From Siphonodentalium dalli (Eukaryota > Mollusca > Scaphopoda > Gadilida > Siphonodentaliidae), in contig CP136063.1 of the NCBI GenBank assembly GCA_032622095.1, forward strand, positions 28,212,987 to 28,276,986: a stretch of DNA of 64,000 nucleotides, in the 5' to 3' direction. Positions 28,147-40,659 of the stretch are shown in pieces. A program made the translations under genes and the position numbers. The notes under the pieces were generated by a model that searched no databases, was not told the DNA's origin, and saw only the letters and a list, made by a program, of their open reading frames with translations. How positions within the stretch are numbered: the stretch's first letter is position 1; every line of letters begins with the position of its first letter.

Positions 28147-29549
28147 AGTAATGGGGTTTATGTTTCCTATGGCACAGAGTAATGGGGTTTATGTTTCCTA
28201 TGGCACACATAGTAATGGGGTTTATGTTTCCCATGTCACACAGAGTTATGGGGTTTATGTTTCCTATAACACACAGAGTTATGGGGTTTATGTTTCCTAT
28301 GGCACACAGAGTTATGGGGTTTATGTTTCCTATGGCACACAGAGTTATGGGGTTTATGTTTCCTATAACACACAGAGTTATGGGGTTTATGTTTCCTATA
28401 ACACACAGAGTAATGGGGTTTATGTTTCCTATGGCACACATAGTTATGGGGTTTATGTTTCCTATGTCACACAGAGTAATGGGGTTTATGTTTCCTATGG
28501 CACAGAGTAATGGGGTTTATGTTTCCCATGGCACACAGAGTAATGGGGTTTATGTTTCCTATGGCACACAGAGTAATGGGGTTTATGTTTCATATGACAC
28601 ACAGAGTAATGGGGTTTATGTTTCCTATTACACACATAGTTATGGTGTTTCTGTTTCCTATGGCACACAGAGTAATGGGGTTTATGTTTCCCATGACACA
28701 CATAGTAATGGGGTTTATGTTTCCCATGGCACACATAGTAATGGGGTTTATGTTTCCTATGGCACACAGAGTAATGGGGTTTATGTTTCCTATGGCACAC
28801 AGAGTAATGGGGTTTATGTTTCCAATGGCACACAGAGTAATGGGGTTTATGTTTCCCATGGCACACAGAGTAATGGGGTTTATGTTTCCTATGTCACACA
28901 TAGTTTCCTATGGCACACAGAGTAATGGGGTGTATGTTTCCTATGGCACACAGAGTAATGGGGTTTATGTTTCCTATGTCACACAGAGTAATGGGGTTTA
29001 TGTTTCCTATAACACACATAGTTATGGAGTTTATGTTTCCTATGTCACACAAAGTTATGGGGTTTATGTTTTCTGTCACACAGAGTTATGGTGTTTATGT
29101 TTCCTCAAGCTCAGAGCACCGCTTCTCCCTTCCCAATCGTCAAAATCACCACAAACGACACTTCGGGGGTTAAGGCATCAACGATCTTTATATTAAATTA
29201 AAAAATTAATTCTAAAATTAATTCAAAAATCCAGTAAATTAAAAATGCACAATTAACTCATGTTATAAACAAAAAATTAATATTAACTATTAACTCATTG
29301 AATACAAAAATTTAAAAATTAATTAAAAAAATTTAAAATTGTCATGTTTCTGACGAACGCCGCCAGTGGCGGGCTAACCTGCTAGACTATTATATATTTT
29401 GGAAGATCTGTCTGTGTGTGTGTGTGTCTGTAATTGATGGACTCGAAAACGGCCGAGCCGATTTCGATGAAACTTGGTATGTGGGGTATTTTCGGCCGGG
29501 GGGTGGCATAAACCTATTAATTTGCCCGTGCGACGTGACCTTGAAATAT

Positions 29550-31668
29550 AGTTATGGGGTTTATGTTTCCTATATGGCACAGAGTTATGGGGTTTATGTT
29601 TCCTATGGCACACATAGTAATGGGGTTTATGTTTCCTATGACACACAGAGTAATGGGGGTTATGTTTCCTATGTCACACAGAGTAATGGGGTTTATGTTT
29701 CCTATGTCACACAGAGTAATGGGGTTTATGTTTCCTATGGCACACAGAGTTATGATGTTTATGTTTCCAATGGCACACAGAGTAATGGGGTTAATGTTTC
29801 CTATGTCACACAGAGTAATGGGGTTAATGTTTCCTATGGCACAGAGAGTAATGGGGTTTATGTTTCCTATGGCACACAGAGTAATGGGGTTTCTATGGCA
29901 CACAGAGTAATGGGGTTTATGTTTCCTATGGCACACAGAGTTATGGGGTTTATGTTACCTATGGCACACAGAGTTATGGGGTTTATGTTTCCTATGGCAC
30001 ACAGAGTAATGGGGTTTATGTTTCCTATGTCACACAGAGTTATGGGGTTTATGTTACCTATGGCACACATAGTAATGGGGTGTATGTTTCCTATGGCACA
30101 CAGAGTAATGGGGTTTATGTTTCCTATGACACACAGAGTAATGGGGTTAATGTTTCCTATGGCACACAGAATTATGGGGTTTATGTTTCCTGTGGCACAC
30201 AGAGTAATGGGGTTTATGTTTCCTATGACACAGAGAGTAATGGGGTTAATGTTTCCTATGGCACACAGAATTATGGGGTTTATGTTTCCTATGGCACACA
30301 GAGTAATGGGGTTTATGTTTCCTATGGCACACAGAGTAATGGGGTGTATGTTTCCTATGTCACACAGAGTTATGGGGTTTATGTTACCTATGGCACACAG
30401 AGTAATGGGGTGTATGTTTCCTATGTCACACTGAGTTATGGGGTTTATGTTTCCTATGGCACACAGAGTAATGGGGTTTATGTTTCCTATGGCACACAGA
30501 GTAATGGGGTTTATGTTTCCTATGGCACACAGAGTTATGGGGTTTATGTTTCCTATGTCACACAGAGTTATGGGGTTAATGTTTCCTATGGCACACAGAA
30601 TTATGGGGTTTATGTTTCCTATGGCACACAGAGTAATGGGGTGTATGTTTCCTATGGCACACAGAGTAATGGGGTTTATGTTTCCTATGTCACACAGAGT
30701 AATGGGGTTAATGTTTCCTATGTCACACATAGTTATGGTGTTTATGTTTCCTATAACACACATAGTTATGGGGTTTATGTTTCCTATGCCACACAGAGTA
30801 ATGGGGTTTATGTTTCCTATGTCACACATAGTTATGGGGTTTATGTTTCCTATGGCACACAGAGTAATGGGGTTTATGTTTCCTATGGCACACAGAGTAA
30901 TGGGGTTTATGTTTCCTATGGCACACAGAGTAATGGAGTTTATGTTTCCTATGGCACACAGAGTAATGGGGTGTATGTTTCCTATGGCACACATAGTTAT
31001 GGTGTTTCTGTTTCCTATGGGACACAGATTAATGGTGTTTATGTTTCCCATGACACACAGAGTAATGGGGTTTATGTTTCCTATGGAACACAGAGTAATG
31101 GGGTTTATGTTTCATATGACACACAGAGTAATGGGGTTTATGTTTCCTATGTCACACAGAGTAATGGGGTTTATGTTTCCTATGGCACACAGAGTAATGG
31201 GGTTTATGTTTCCTATGGCACAGAGTAATGGGGTTTGTTTCCTATGGAACACATAGTAATGGGGTTTATGTTTCCTATGGCACAGAGTAATGGGGTTTAT
31301 GTTTCCTATGTCACACATAGTTATGGGGTTTATGTTTCCTATGTCACACATAGTTATGGGGTTTATGTTTCCTATGGCACACAGAGTAATGGTGTTTATG
31401 TTTCCCATGACACACAGAGTAATGGGGTTTATGTTTCCTATGGCACACAGAATAATGGGGTTTATGTTTCATATGACACACAGTGTAATGGGGTTTATGT
31501 TTCCTATGTCACACAAAGTTATGGGGTTTATGTTTCCTATGGCACACAGAGTTATGGGGTTTATGTTTCCTATGGCACACAAGGTTATGGTGTTTATGTT
31601 TCCTATGTCACACAAAGTTATGGGGTTTATTTTTTCTGTCACACAGAGTTATGGTGTTTATGTTTCCT
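29550..31668 (+). repeat. 33-bp minisatellite block in H4 (first, ~64 units by length)
   Basis: Same unit as the main array, entered after the same TTGAAATATAG leader and left at the same ...TGTTTCCT / CAAGCTCAGAG junction. It is richer in AGTAATGG and GTTAATG variants than the main block. Confidence 0.95.
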
Positions 31669-31896
31669 CAAGCTCAGAGCACCGCTTCTCCCTTCCCAAT
31701 CATCAAAATCACCGCAAACGACACTTCGGGGGTTAAGGCATCAACGATCTTTATATTGACCGTATTTGGAGTCGTTAACCGACAAACGCTCTTTATTGCC
31801 ATCGACGTTGCTAAACGGTTAACCACGCGTACGAAACTACGGACGCAAAACGCGAAATGCATTTATCTCGATTAAAAAGGCAGAATTATAGAATCG
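31669..31896 (+). repeat. Helitron tail segment interrupting the H4 array
   Basis: From CAAGCTCAGAGCACCGC to GGCAGAATTATAGAATCGA, then straight back into the 33-bp unit. The same segment occurs at 34,123-34,347, where it instead continues into GAAAACGAATGGTC. The jump therefore occurs at GAATCGA, a short sequence adjoining the array unit. Confidence 0.85.
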
Positions 31897-34122
31897 AGTT
31901 ATGGGGTTTATGTTTCCTATGGCACACAGAGTAATGGGGTTTATGTTTCCTATGTCACACATAGTTATGGGGTTTATGTTACCTATGGCACATATAGTAA
32001 TGGGGTGTATGTTTCCTATGGCACACAGAGTAATGGGGTTTATGTTTCCTATGACACACAGAGTAATGGGGTTTATGTTTCCTATGGCATACAGAGTTAT
32101 GGGGTTTATGTTTCCTATGGCACACATAGTAATGGGGTTTATGTTTCCTATGGCATACAGAGTTATGGGGTTTATGTTTCCTATGTCACAGAGTAATGGG
32201 GTTTATGTTTCCTATGGAACACATAGTAATGGGGTTTATGTTTCCTATGTCACACATAGTTATGGGGTTTATGTTTCCTATGGCACACATAGTAATGGGG
32301 TTTATGTTTCCTATGTCACACATAGTTATGGGGTTTATGTTTCCTATGGCACACATAGTAATGGGGTTTAAGTTTCCTATGGCATACAGAGTTATGGGGT
32401 TTATGTTTCCTATGTCACACAGAGTTATGGGGTTTATGTTTCCTATGACACACAGAGAAATGGGGTTTATGTTTCCTATGACACATAGTAATGGGGTTTA
32501 TGTTTCCTATGGCACACAGAGTAATGGGGTTTATGTTTCCTATGACACAGAGTAATGGGGTTTATGTTTCCTATGGAACACATAGTAATGGGGTTTATGT
32601 TTCCTATGGCACACAGAGTAATGGGGTTTATGTTTCCTATGACACAGAGTAATGGGGTTTATGTTTCCTATGTCACACAGAGTTATGGGGTTTATGTTTC
32701 ATATGACACACAGAGTTATGTGGTTTATGTTTCCTATGTCACACAGAGTTATGTGGTTTATGTTTCCTATGGCACACAGAGTAATGGGGTTTATGTTTCC
32801 TATGTCACACAGAGTAATGGGGTTTATGTTTCCTATGGCACAGACTAATGGGGTTTATGTTTCCTATGGAACACATAGTAATGGGGTTTATGTTTCCTAT
32901 GGCACAGAGTAATGGGGTTTATGTTTCCTATGGCACACAGAGTTATGTGGTTTATGTTTCCTATGGCACACATAGTTATGGGGTTTATGTTTCCTATGTC
33001 ACACAGAGTTATGGGGTTTATGTTTCCTATGGCACAGAGTAATGGGGTTTATGTTTCCTATGGAACACATAGTAATGGGGTTTATGTTTCCTATGTCACA
33101 CATAGTTATGGGGTTTATGTTTCCTATGGCACACATAGTAATGGGGTTTATGTTTCCTATGTCACACAGAGTTATGGGGTTTATGTTTCCTATGACACAC
33201 AGTGTAATGGGATTTATGTTTCCTATGGAACACATAGTAATGGGGTTTATGTTTCCTATGGCACACATAGTTATGGGGTTTATGTTTCCTATGACACACA
33301 TAGTTATGGGGTTTATGTTTCCTATGTCACACAGAGTTATGGGGTTTATGTTTCCTATGGCACACAGAGTAATGGGGTTTATGTTTCCTATGGCACACAT
33401 AGTAATGGGGTTTATGTTTCCTATGGCACACAGAGTAATGGGGTTTATGTTTCCTATGGCACACAGAGTAATGGGGTTTATGTTTCCTATGTCACACATA
33501 GTTATGGGGTTTATGTTTCCTATGGCACAGAGTAATGGGGTTTATGTTTCCTATGGCACACAGAGTAATGGGGTTTATGTTTCCTATGGCACAGAGTAAT
33601 GGGGTTTATGTTTCCTATGGAACACATAGTAATGGGGTTTATGTTTCCTATGTTACACATAGTTATGGGGTTTATGTTTCCTATGGCACACAGAGTAATG
33701 GGGTTTATGTTTCCCATGACACACAGAGTAATGGGGTTTATGTTTCCTATGGCACACAGAGTAATGGGGTTTATGTTTCATATGACACAGAGTAATGGGG
33801 TTTATGTTTCCTATGTCACACAAAGTTATGGGGTTTATGTTTTCTGTCACACAGAGTTATGGTGTTTATGTTTCCTATGGCACACAGAGTTATGGGGTTT
33901 CTATGGCACACAAGGTTATGGTGTTTATGTTTCCTATGTCACACAAAGTTATGGTGTTTATGTTTTCTGTCACACAGAGTTATGGTGTTTATGTTTCCTA
34001 TGGCACACAGAGTTATGGGGTTTCTATGGCACACAAGGTTATGGTGTTTATGTTTCCTATGTCACACAAGGTTATGGTGTTTATGTTTTCTGTCACACAG
34101 AGTTATGGTGTTTATGTTTCCA
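31897..34122 (+). repeat. 33-bp minisatellite block in H4 (second, ~67 units by length)
   Basis: Same unit, with frequent short units ending GGCACAGAG or GACACAGAG that shift phase. It ends in two copies of the diagnostic block containing TTCTGTCACACAGAG and CACACAAGGTTATGG before the tail. Confidence 0.95.
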
Positions 34123-35128
34123 CAAGCTCAGAGCACCGCTTCTCCCTTCCCAATCATCAAAATCACCGCAAACGACACTTCGGGGGTTAAGGCATCAACG
34201 ATCTTTATATTGACCGTATTTGGAGTCGTTAACCGACAAACGCTCTTTATTGCCATCCACGTTGCTAAACGGTTAACCATGCGTACGAAACTACGGACGC
34301 AAAAGGCGAAATGCATTTATCTCGATTAAAAAGGCAGAATTATAGAATCGAAAACGAATGGTCGGATCGAGCTCAAGATTCGTATATAAGGGTAAAAACC
34401 CACGGAGATCGTCCACGTCGTATTTTGGACAAGCTCAGAGCACCGCTTCTCCCTTCATAATCATCAAAATCACCGCAAACGACACTTCGGGGGTTAATGC
34501 ATCAACGATCTTCATATTGACCGTATTTGGAGTCGTTAACCGACAAACGCTCTTTATTGCCATTTTCAATCATACCTCTTTTAGGGACGGGTACTGCGTG
34601 TTGTGTGAAAACAAAAAATGTGTGTTGTGTTATTCTTATGTCTGTCGTTCCTAGGCACAGGGGGAAATTTTCATCGGGTCACTTTTCCGCCGATGTACCT
34701 TAAATCATACCTCTTTTAGGGACGGGTACTGCGTGTTTAGTTATTCTTATGTCTTCTTCACCGTAATCGGGTAAAATAAGGTATAATCGGGTAAAATATT
34801 GAAAAATTAAATTAAAAAATCCAGTAAATTAAAAATGCACGGGTAAAATATTGAAAAACCAAAAATTTAATTAAAAAATTAATCAAAAAAATTAATTCAA
34901 AAAGCCAGTAAATTAAATATTATTGAAAAAAAAAATTAAATTCAAAAATTAATTCTAAAATTAATTCAAAAATCCAGTAAATTAAAAATGCACAATTAAC
35001 TCATGTTATAAACAAAAAATTAATATTAACTATTAACTCATTGAATACAAAAATTTAAAAATTAATTAAAAAAATTTAAAATTGTCATGTTTCTGACGAA
35101 CGCCGCCAGTGGCGGGCTAACCTGCTAG

Positions 35129-38100
35129 TCTATTATATATTTTGGAAGATCTGTCTGTGTGTGTGTGTGTCTGTAATTGATGGACTCGAAAACGGCCGAG
35201 CCGATTTCGATGAAACTTGGTATGTGGGGGTATTTTCGGCCGGGGGGTGGCATAAACCTATTAATTTGCCCGTGCGACGTGACCTTGAAATATAGTTATG
35301 GGGTTTATGTTTCCTATGGCAAACAGAGTAATGGGGTTTATGTTTCCTATGTCACACAGAGTAATGGGGTTTATGTTTCCTATGTCACACAGAATAATGG
35401 GGTTTATGTTTCCTATGGCACACAGAGTTATGGTGTTTATGTTTCCTATGGCACACAGAGTAATGGGGTTTATGTTTCCTATGTCACACAGAGTTATGTG
35501 GTTTATGTTTCCTATGGCACACAGAGTTATGGGGTTTATGTTTCCTATGTCACACAGAGTAATGGGGTTTATGTTTCCTATAACACACAGAGTAATGGTG
35601 TTTATGTTTCCTATGTCACACATAGTTATGGGGTTTATGTTTCCTATGGCAGAGTAATGGGGTTAATGTTTCCTATGGCACACAGAGTAATGGGTTTATG
35701 TTTCCTATGTCACACAGAGTAATGGGGTTTATGTTTCCTATGGCACACATAGTAATGGGGTTTATGTTTCCTATGTCACACAGAGTTATGGGGTTTATGT
35801 TTCCTATGGCACACAGAGTAATGGGGTTTATGTTTCCTATGGCACAGAGTAATGGGGTTTATGTTTCCTATGCCACACATAGTTATGGGGTTTATGTTTC
35901 CTATGGCACACATAGTAATGGGGTTTATGTTTCCTATGGCACACAGAGTAATGGGGTTTATGTTTCCTATGGCACACATAGTAATGGGGTTTATGTTTCC
36001 TATGGCACACAGAGTTATGGGGTTTATGTTTCATATGGCACAGAGTAATGGGGTTTATGTTTCCTATGGCACACAGAGTTATGGGGTTTATGTTTCCTAT
36101 AACACACAGAGTAATGGGGTTTATGTTTCCTATGCCACACATAGTTATGGGGTTTATGTTTCCTATGGCACACATAGTAATGGGGTTTATGTTTCCTATG
36201 GCACACAGAGTAATGGGGTTTATGTTTCATATGGCACAGAGTAATGGGGTTTATGTTTACTATGCCACACAGAGTTATGGGGTTTATGTTTCCTATAACA
36301 CACAGAGTTATGGGGTTTATGTTTCCTATGGCATACAGAGTTATGTGGTTTATGTTTCCTATGGCACACAGAGTAACGGGGTTTATGTTTCCTATGGCAT
36401 ACAGAGTTATGTGGTTTATGTTTCCTATGGCACACAGAGTAACGGGGTTTATGTTTCCTATGTCACACAGAGTTATGTGGTTTATGTTTCCTATGGCACA
36501 CAGAGTAATGTGGTTTATGTTTCCTATGGCACACAGAGTAATGGTGTTTATGTTTCCTATGGCACACAGAGTTATGGGGTTTATGTTTCCTATGGCACAC
36601 AGAATTATGGGGTTTATGTTTCCTATGTCACACAGAGTAATGGGGTTTATGTTTCCTATGGCAGAGTAATGGGGTTAATGTTTCCTATGTCACAGAGTAA
36701 TGGGGTTTATGTTTCCTATGGCACACATAGTAATGGGGTTTATGTTTCCTATGGCACACAGAGTAATGGGGTTTATGTTTCCTATGGCACAGAGTAATGG
36801 GGTTTATGTTTCCTATGTCACAGAGTAATGGGGTTTATGTTTCCTATGGCACAGAGTAATGGGGTTTATGTTTCCTATGTCACACAGAGTTATGGGGTTT
36901 ATGTTTCCTATAACACACAGAGTTATGGGGTTTATGTTTCCTATGTCACACAGAGTAATGGGGTTTATGTTTCCTATAACACACAGAGTTATGGGGTTTA
37001 TGTTTCCTATGTCACACATAGTTATGGGGTTTATGTTTCCTATAACACAGAGTTATGGGGTTTATGTTTCCTATGTCACACAGAGTAATGGGGTTTATGT
37101 TTCCTATGTCACACAGAGTAATGGGGTTTATGTTTCCTATGTCACACAGAGTAATGGGGTTTATGTTTCCTATGGCACACAGAGTAATGGGGTTTATGTT
37201 TCCTATGTCACACAGAGTAATGGGGTTTATGTTTCCTATGGCACACATAGTAATGGGGTTTATGTTTCCTATGTCACACAGAGTTATGGGGTTTATGTTT
37301 CCTATGGCACACAGAGTAATGGGGTTTATGTTTCCTATGGCACAGAGTAATGGGGTTTATGTTTCCTATGCCACACATAGTTATGGGGTTTATGTTTCCT
37401 ATGGCACACATAGTAATGGGGTTTATGTTTCCTATGGCACAGAGTAATGGGGTTTATGTTTCCTATGTCACACAGAGTTATGGGGTTTATGTTTCCTATG
37501 TCACACAGAGTTATGGGGTTTATGTTTTCTGTCACACAGAGTAATGGGGTTTATGTTTCCTATGCCACACATAGTTATGGGGTTTATGTTTTCTGTCCAC
37601 AGAGTTATGGGGTTTATGTTTCCTATAACACACAGAGTTATGGGGTTTATGTTTTCTGTCACACAGAGTAATGGGGTTTATGTTTCCTATGCCACACATA
37701 GTTATGGGGTTTATGTTTCCTATGGCACACAGAGTAATGGGGTTTATGTTTCCTATGCCACACATAGTAATGGGGTTTATGTTTCCTATGGCACACAGAG
37801 TAATGGGGTTTATGTTTCATATGGCACAGAGTAATGGGGTTTATGTTTCCTATGTCACACAGAGTTATGGGGTTTATGTTTCCTATAACACACAGAGTTA
37901 TGGGGTTTATGTTTCCTATGGCACACAGAGTAATGGGGTTTATGTTTCCTATGGCATACAGAGTTATGTGGTTTATGTTTCCTATGGCACACAGAGTAAC
38001 GGGGTTTATGTTTCCTATGTGACACAGAGTTATGTGGTTTATGTTTCCTATGGCACACAGAGTAATGTGGTTTATGTTTCCTATGTCACACAGAGTAATG

Positions 38101-39359
38101 GTGTTTATGTTTCCTATGGCACACAGAGTTATGGGGTTTATGTTTCCTATGGCACACAGAATTATGGGGTTTATGTTTCCTATGTCACACAGAGTAATGG
38201 GCTTTATGTTTCCTATGGCAGAGTAATGGGGTTAATGTTTCCTATGGCACACAGAGTAATGTGGTTTATGTTTCCTATAACACACAGAGTAATGGGGTTT
38301 ATGTTTCCTATGTCACACAGAGTAATGGGGTTTATGTTTCCTATGGCACAGAGTAATGGGGTTTATGTTTCCTATGTCACAAAGAGTTATGGGGTTTATG
38401 TTTCCTATGTCACACATAGTTATGGGGTTTATGTTTCCTATAACACACAGAGTTATGGGGTTTATGTTTCCTATGTCACACAGAGTAATGGGGTTTATGT
38501 TTCCTATGACACACAGAGTAATGGGGTTTATGTTTCCTATGTCACACAGAGTTATGGTGTTTATGTTTCCTATGTCACACATAGTTATGGTGTTTATGTT
38601 TCCTATGTCACACATAGTTATGGGGTTTATGTTTCCTATGTCACACTGAGTAATGGGGTTTGTTTCCTATGTCACACAGAGTAATAGGGTTTATGTTTCC
38701 TATGTCACACATAGTTATGGTGTTTATGTTTCCTATGTCACACATAGTTATGGGGTTTATGTTTCCTATGTCACACTGAGTAATGGGGTTTATGTTTCCT
38801 ATGTCACACATAGTTATGGGGTTTATGTTTCATATGGCACAGAGAGTAATGGGGTTTATGTTTCCTATGTCACACAGAGTAATGGGGTTTATGTTTCCTA
38901 TGTCACACTGAGTAATGGGGTTTATGTTTCCTATGTCACACAGAGTAATGGGGTTTATGTTTCCTATGGCACACATAGTAATGGGGTTTATGTTTCCTAT
39001 GGCACACAGAGTAATGGGGTTTATGTTTCCTATGGCACAGAGTAATGGGGTTTATGTTTCCTATGTCACACATAGTTATGGGGTTTATGTTTCCTATGTC
39101 ACACAGAGTAATGGGGTTTATGTTTCCTATGGCACAGAGTAATGGGATTTATGTTTCCTATGTCACACATAGTTATGGGGTTTATGTTTCCTATGGCACA
39201 CATAGTTATGGGGTTTATGTTTCCTATGTCACACATAGTTATGGGGTTTATGTTTCCTATGGCACACATAGTAATGGGGTTTATGTTTCCTATGGCACAC
39301 AGAGTAATGGGGTTTATGTTTCCTATGGCACACAGAGTAATGGGGTTTATGTTTCATAT
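35129..39359 (+). mobile_element. Helitron unit H5, 3'-truncated, with minisatellite
   Basis: The 5' end TCTATTATATATTTTGG follows the CTAG of H4, then the family leader, then the 33-bp array from 35,294 to 39,359. No tail module, terminal hairpin or CTAG follows. The array stops in TTTCATATC and joins the 50-bp repeat at the edge of the zinc-finger duplication, so the 3' end was lost or replaced. Confidence 0.75.
35294..39359 (+). repeat. 33-bp minisatellite block in H5 (~123 units by length)
   Basis: Same unit with many TATGTC, TATAAC and TATGCC variants and several short units (GGCAGAGTAATGG, TTTCTGTCCACAG). It lacks the shared right-hand junction that ends the other three blocks. Confidence 0.95.
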
Positions 39360-39360
39360 C

Positions 39361-39494
39361 ACTGTAACATCGATGTACCTAGGGAGGTTCACTGTAACAT
39401 CGATGTACCAGACGGTTCTACCAGACAGAGGAACAATCACTGTAACATCGATGTACCTAGGGAGGTTCTGCCAGACAGAGGAACAATCACTGTA
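39361..39494 (-). repeat. 50-bp minisatellite in inverted orientation, ~3 units
   Basis: Complement of the repeat at 40,660-40,970 and 42,815-43,410 (here ACTGTAACATCGATGTACC and CAGACAGAGGAACAATC). It lies exactly between the truncated Helitron array and the first zinc-finger block. Confidence 0.85.
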
Positions 39495-39519
39495 ACATAT
39501 TAAATGTCACGAACTCAAT

Positions 39520-40500
<981 letters not shown>

Positions 40501-40659
40501 TAGCTTTTGGCAAGAGGGGCTGTTTCAAAACAGTTTGTCTTTGATATTCATGACAGAACCATTTTGTAAGTCCCAATACTCCTTGAATTTCCGGTATTTT
40601 AATATAGTTTTTTGAGTTGCGAACATATTTGGAATGTTTCATGATTGTTGGGAAAATGA

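Larger units (their letters stand above)
11711..29105 (+). repeat. 33-bp minisatellite array, main block (~527 units by length)
   Basis: The unit core is TGGGGTTTATGTTTCC, followed by TATGGC and an ACACAGAG or ACACATAG spacer. Variable sites are G/T/A in the TATGGC/TATGTC/TATGAC position, TCC or TCA, and AGTTATGG or AGTAATGG. Occasional short units, such as those ending GGCACAGAG, shift phase. The consensus is about 42% G+C with G over C on this strand. The array starts directly after GTGACCTTGAAATATAG and ends at a junction shared with two other arrays. Because 33 is a multiple of 3, several frames are open for up to ~1,100 codons; variation falls mainly at positions that would be non-synonymous and phase changes inside the 'proteins', so I do not call them genes. 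Confidence 0.95.
11540..29385 (+). mobile_element. Helitron unit H3, expanded by a 33-bp minisatellite
   Basis: The 5' end TCTATTATATATTTTGG directly follows the CTAG of H2. About 170 bp of family-specific 5' sequence (CTCGAAAACGGCCGAGCCG, TTTCGGCCGGGG, GCCCGTGCGACGTGACC) leads into the array. The unit closes with a shortened tail module (from 29,106), an AT-rich block, a CCGCC-AGT-GGCGG hairpin and CTAG at 29,382-29,385. Total 17.8 kb, about 17.4 kb of it array. No transposase is present. Helitrons with central tandem repeats are known in insects and molluscs; this degree of expansion is the unusual part. Confidence 0.8.
29386..35128 (+). mobile_element. Helitron unit H4 with two minisatellite blocks
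   Basis: Begins ACTATTATATATTTTGG directly after the CTAG of H3 (first base A instead of T) and ends with a CCGCC-AGT-GGCGG hairpin and CTAG at 35,125-35,128. Order: 5' leader; array 29,550-31,668; a ~228-bp tail-derived segment; array 31,897-34,122; a first tail module followed by an internal 5'-like block (GAATCGAAAACGAATGGTC); a second tail module and an AT-rich 3' end. The re-entry from tail into array shows internal rearrangement. No transposase. Confidence 0.8.

Noticed and set aside
11711-29105. CRISPR-like regular repeats
   Set aside because: Units are directly contiguous without unique spacers, the array is eukaryotic and transposon-internal, and there are no cas genes.
11711-39359. 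G-quadruplex-forming array
   Set aside because: There is one G4 run per 33 bp, so loops would be about 29 nt. This is outside the usual limits for stable quadruplexes.
11597-39503. Very long ORFs (up to ~1,118 codons) on both strands, looking like repetitive structural proteins
   Set aside because: They arise because the 33-bp unit is a multiple of three and lacks stops in several frames. The same ORF changes repeat phase at short units (for example MGFMFPMAHRV to YGVYVSYGTQS), unit variation is mostly non-synonymous in every frame, and the array lies inside Helitron ends.
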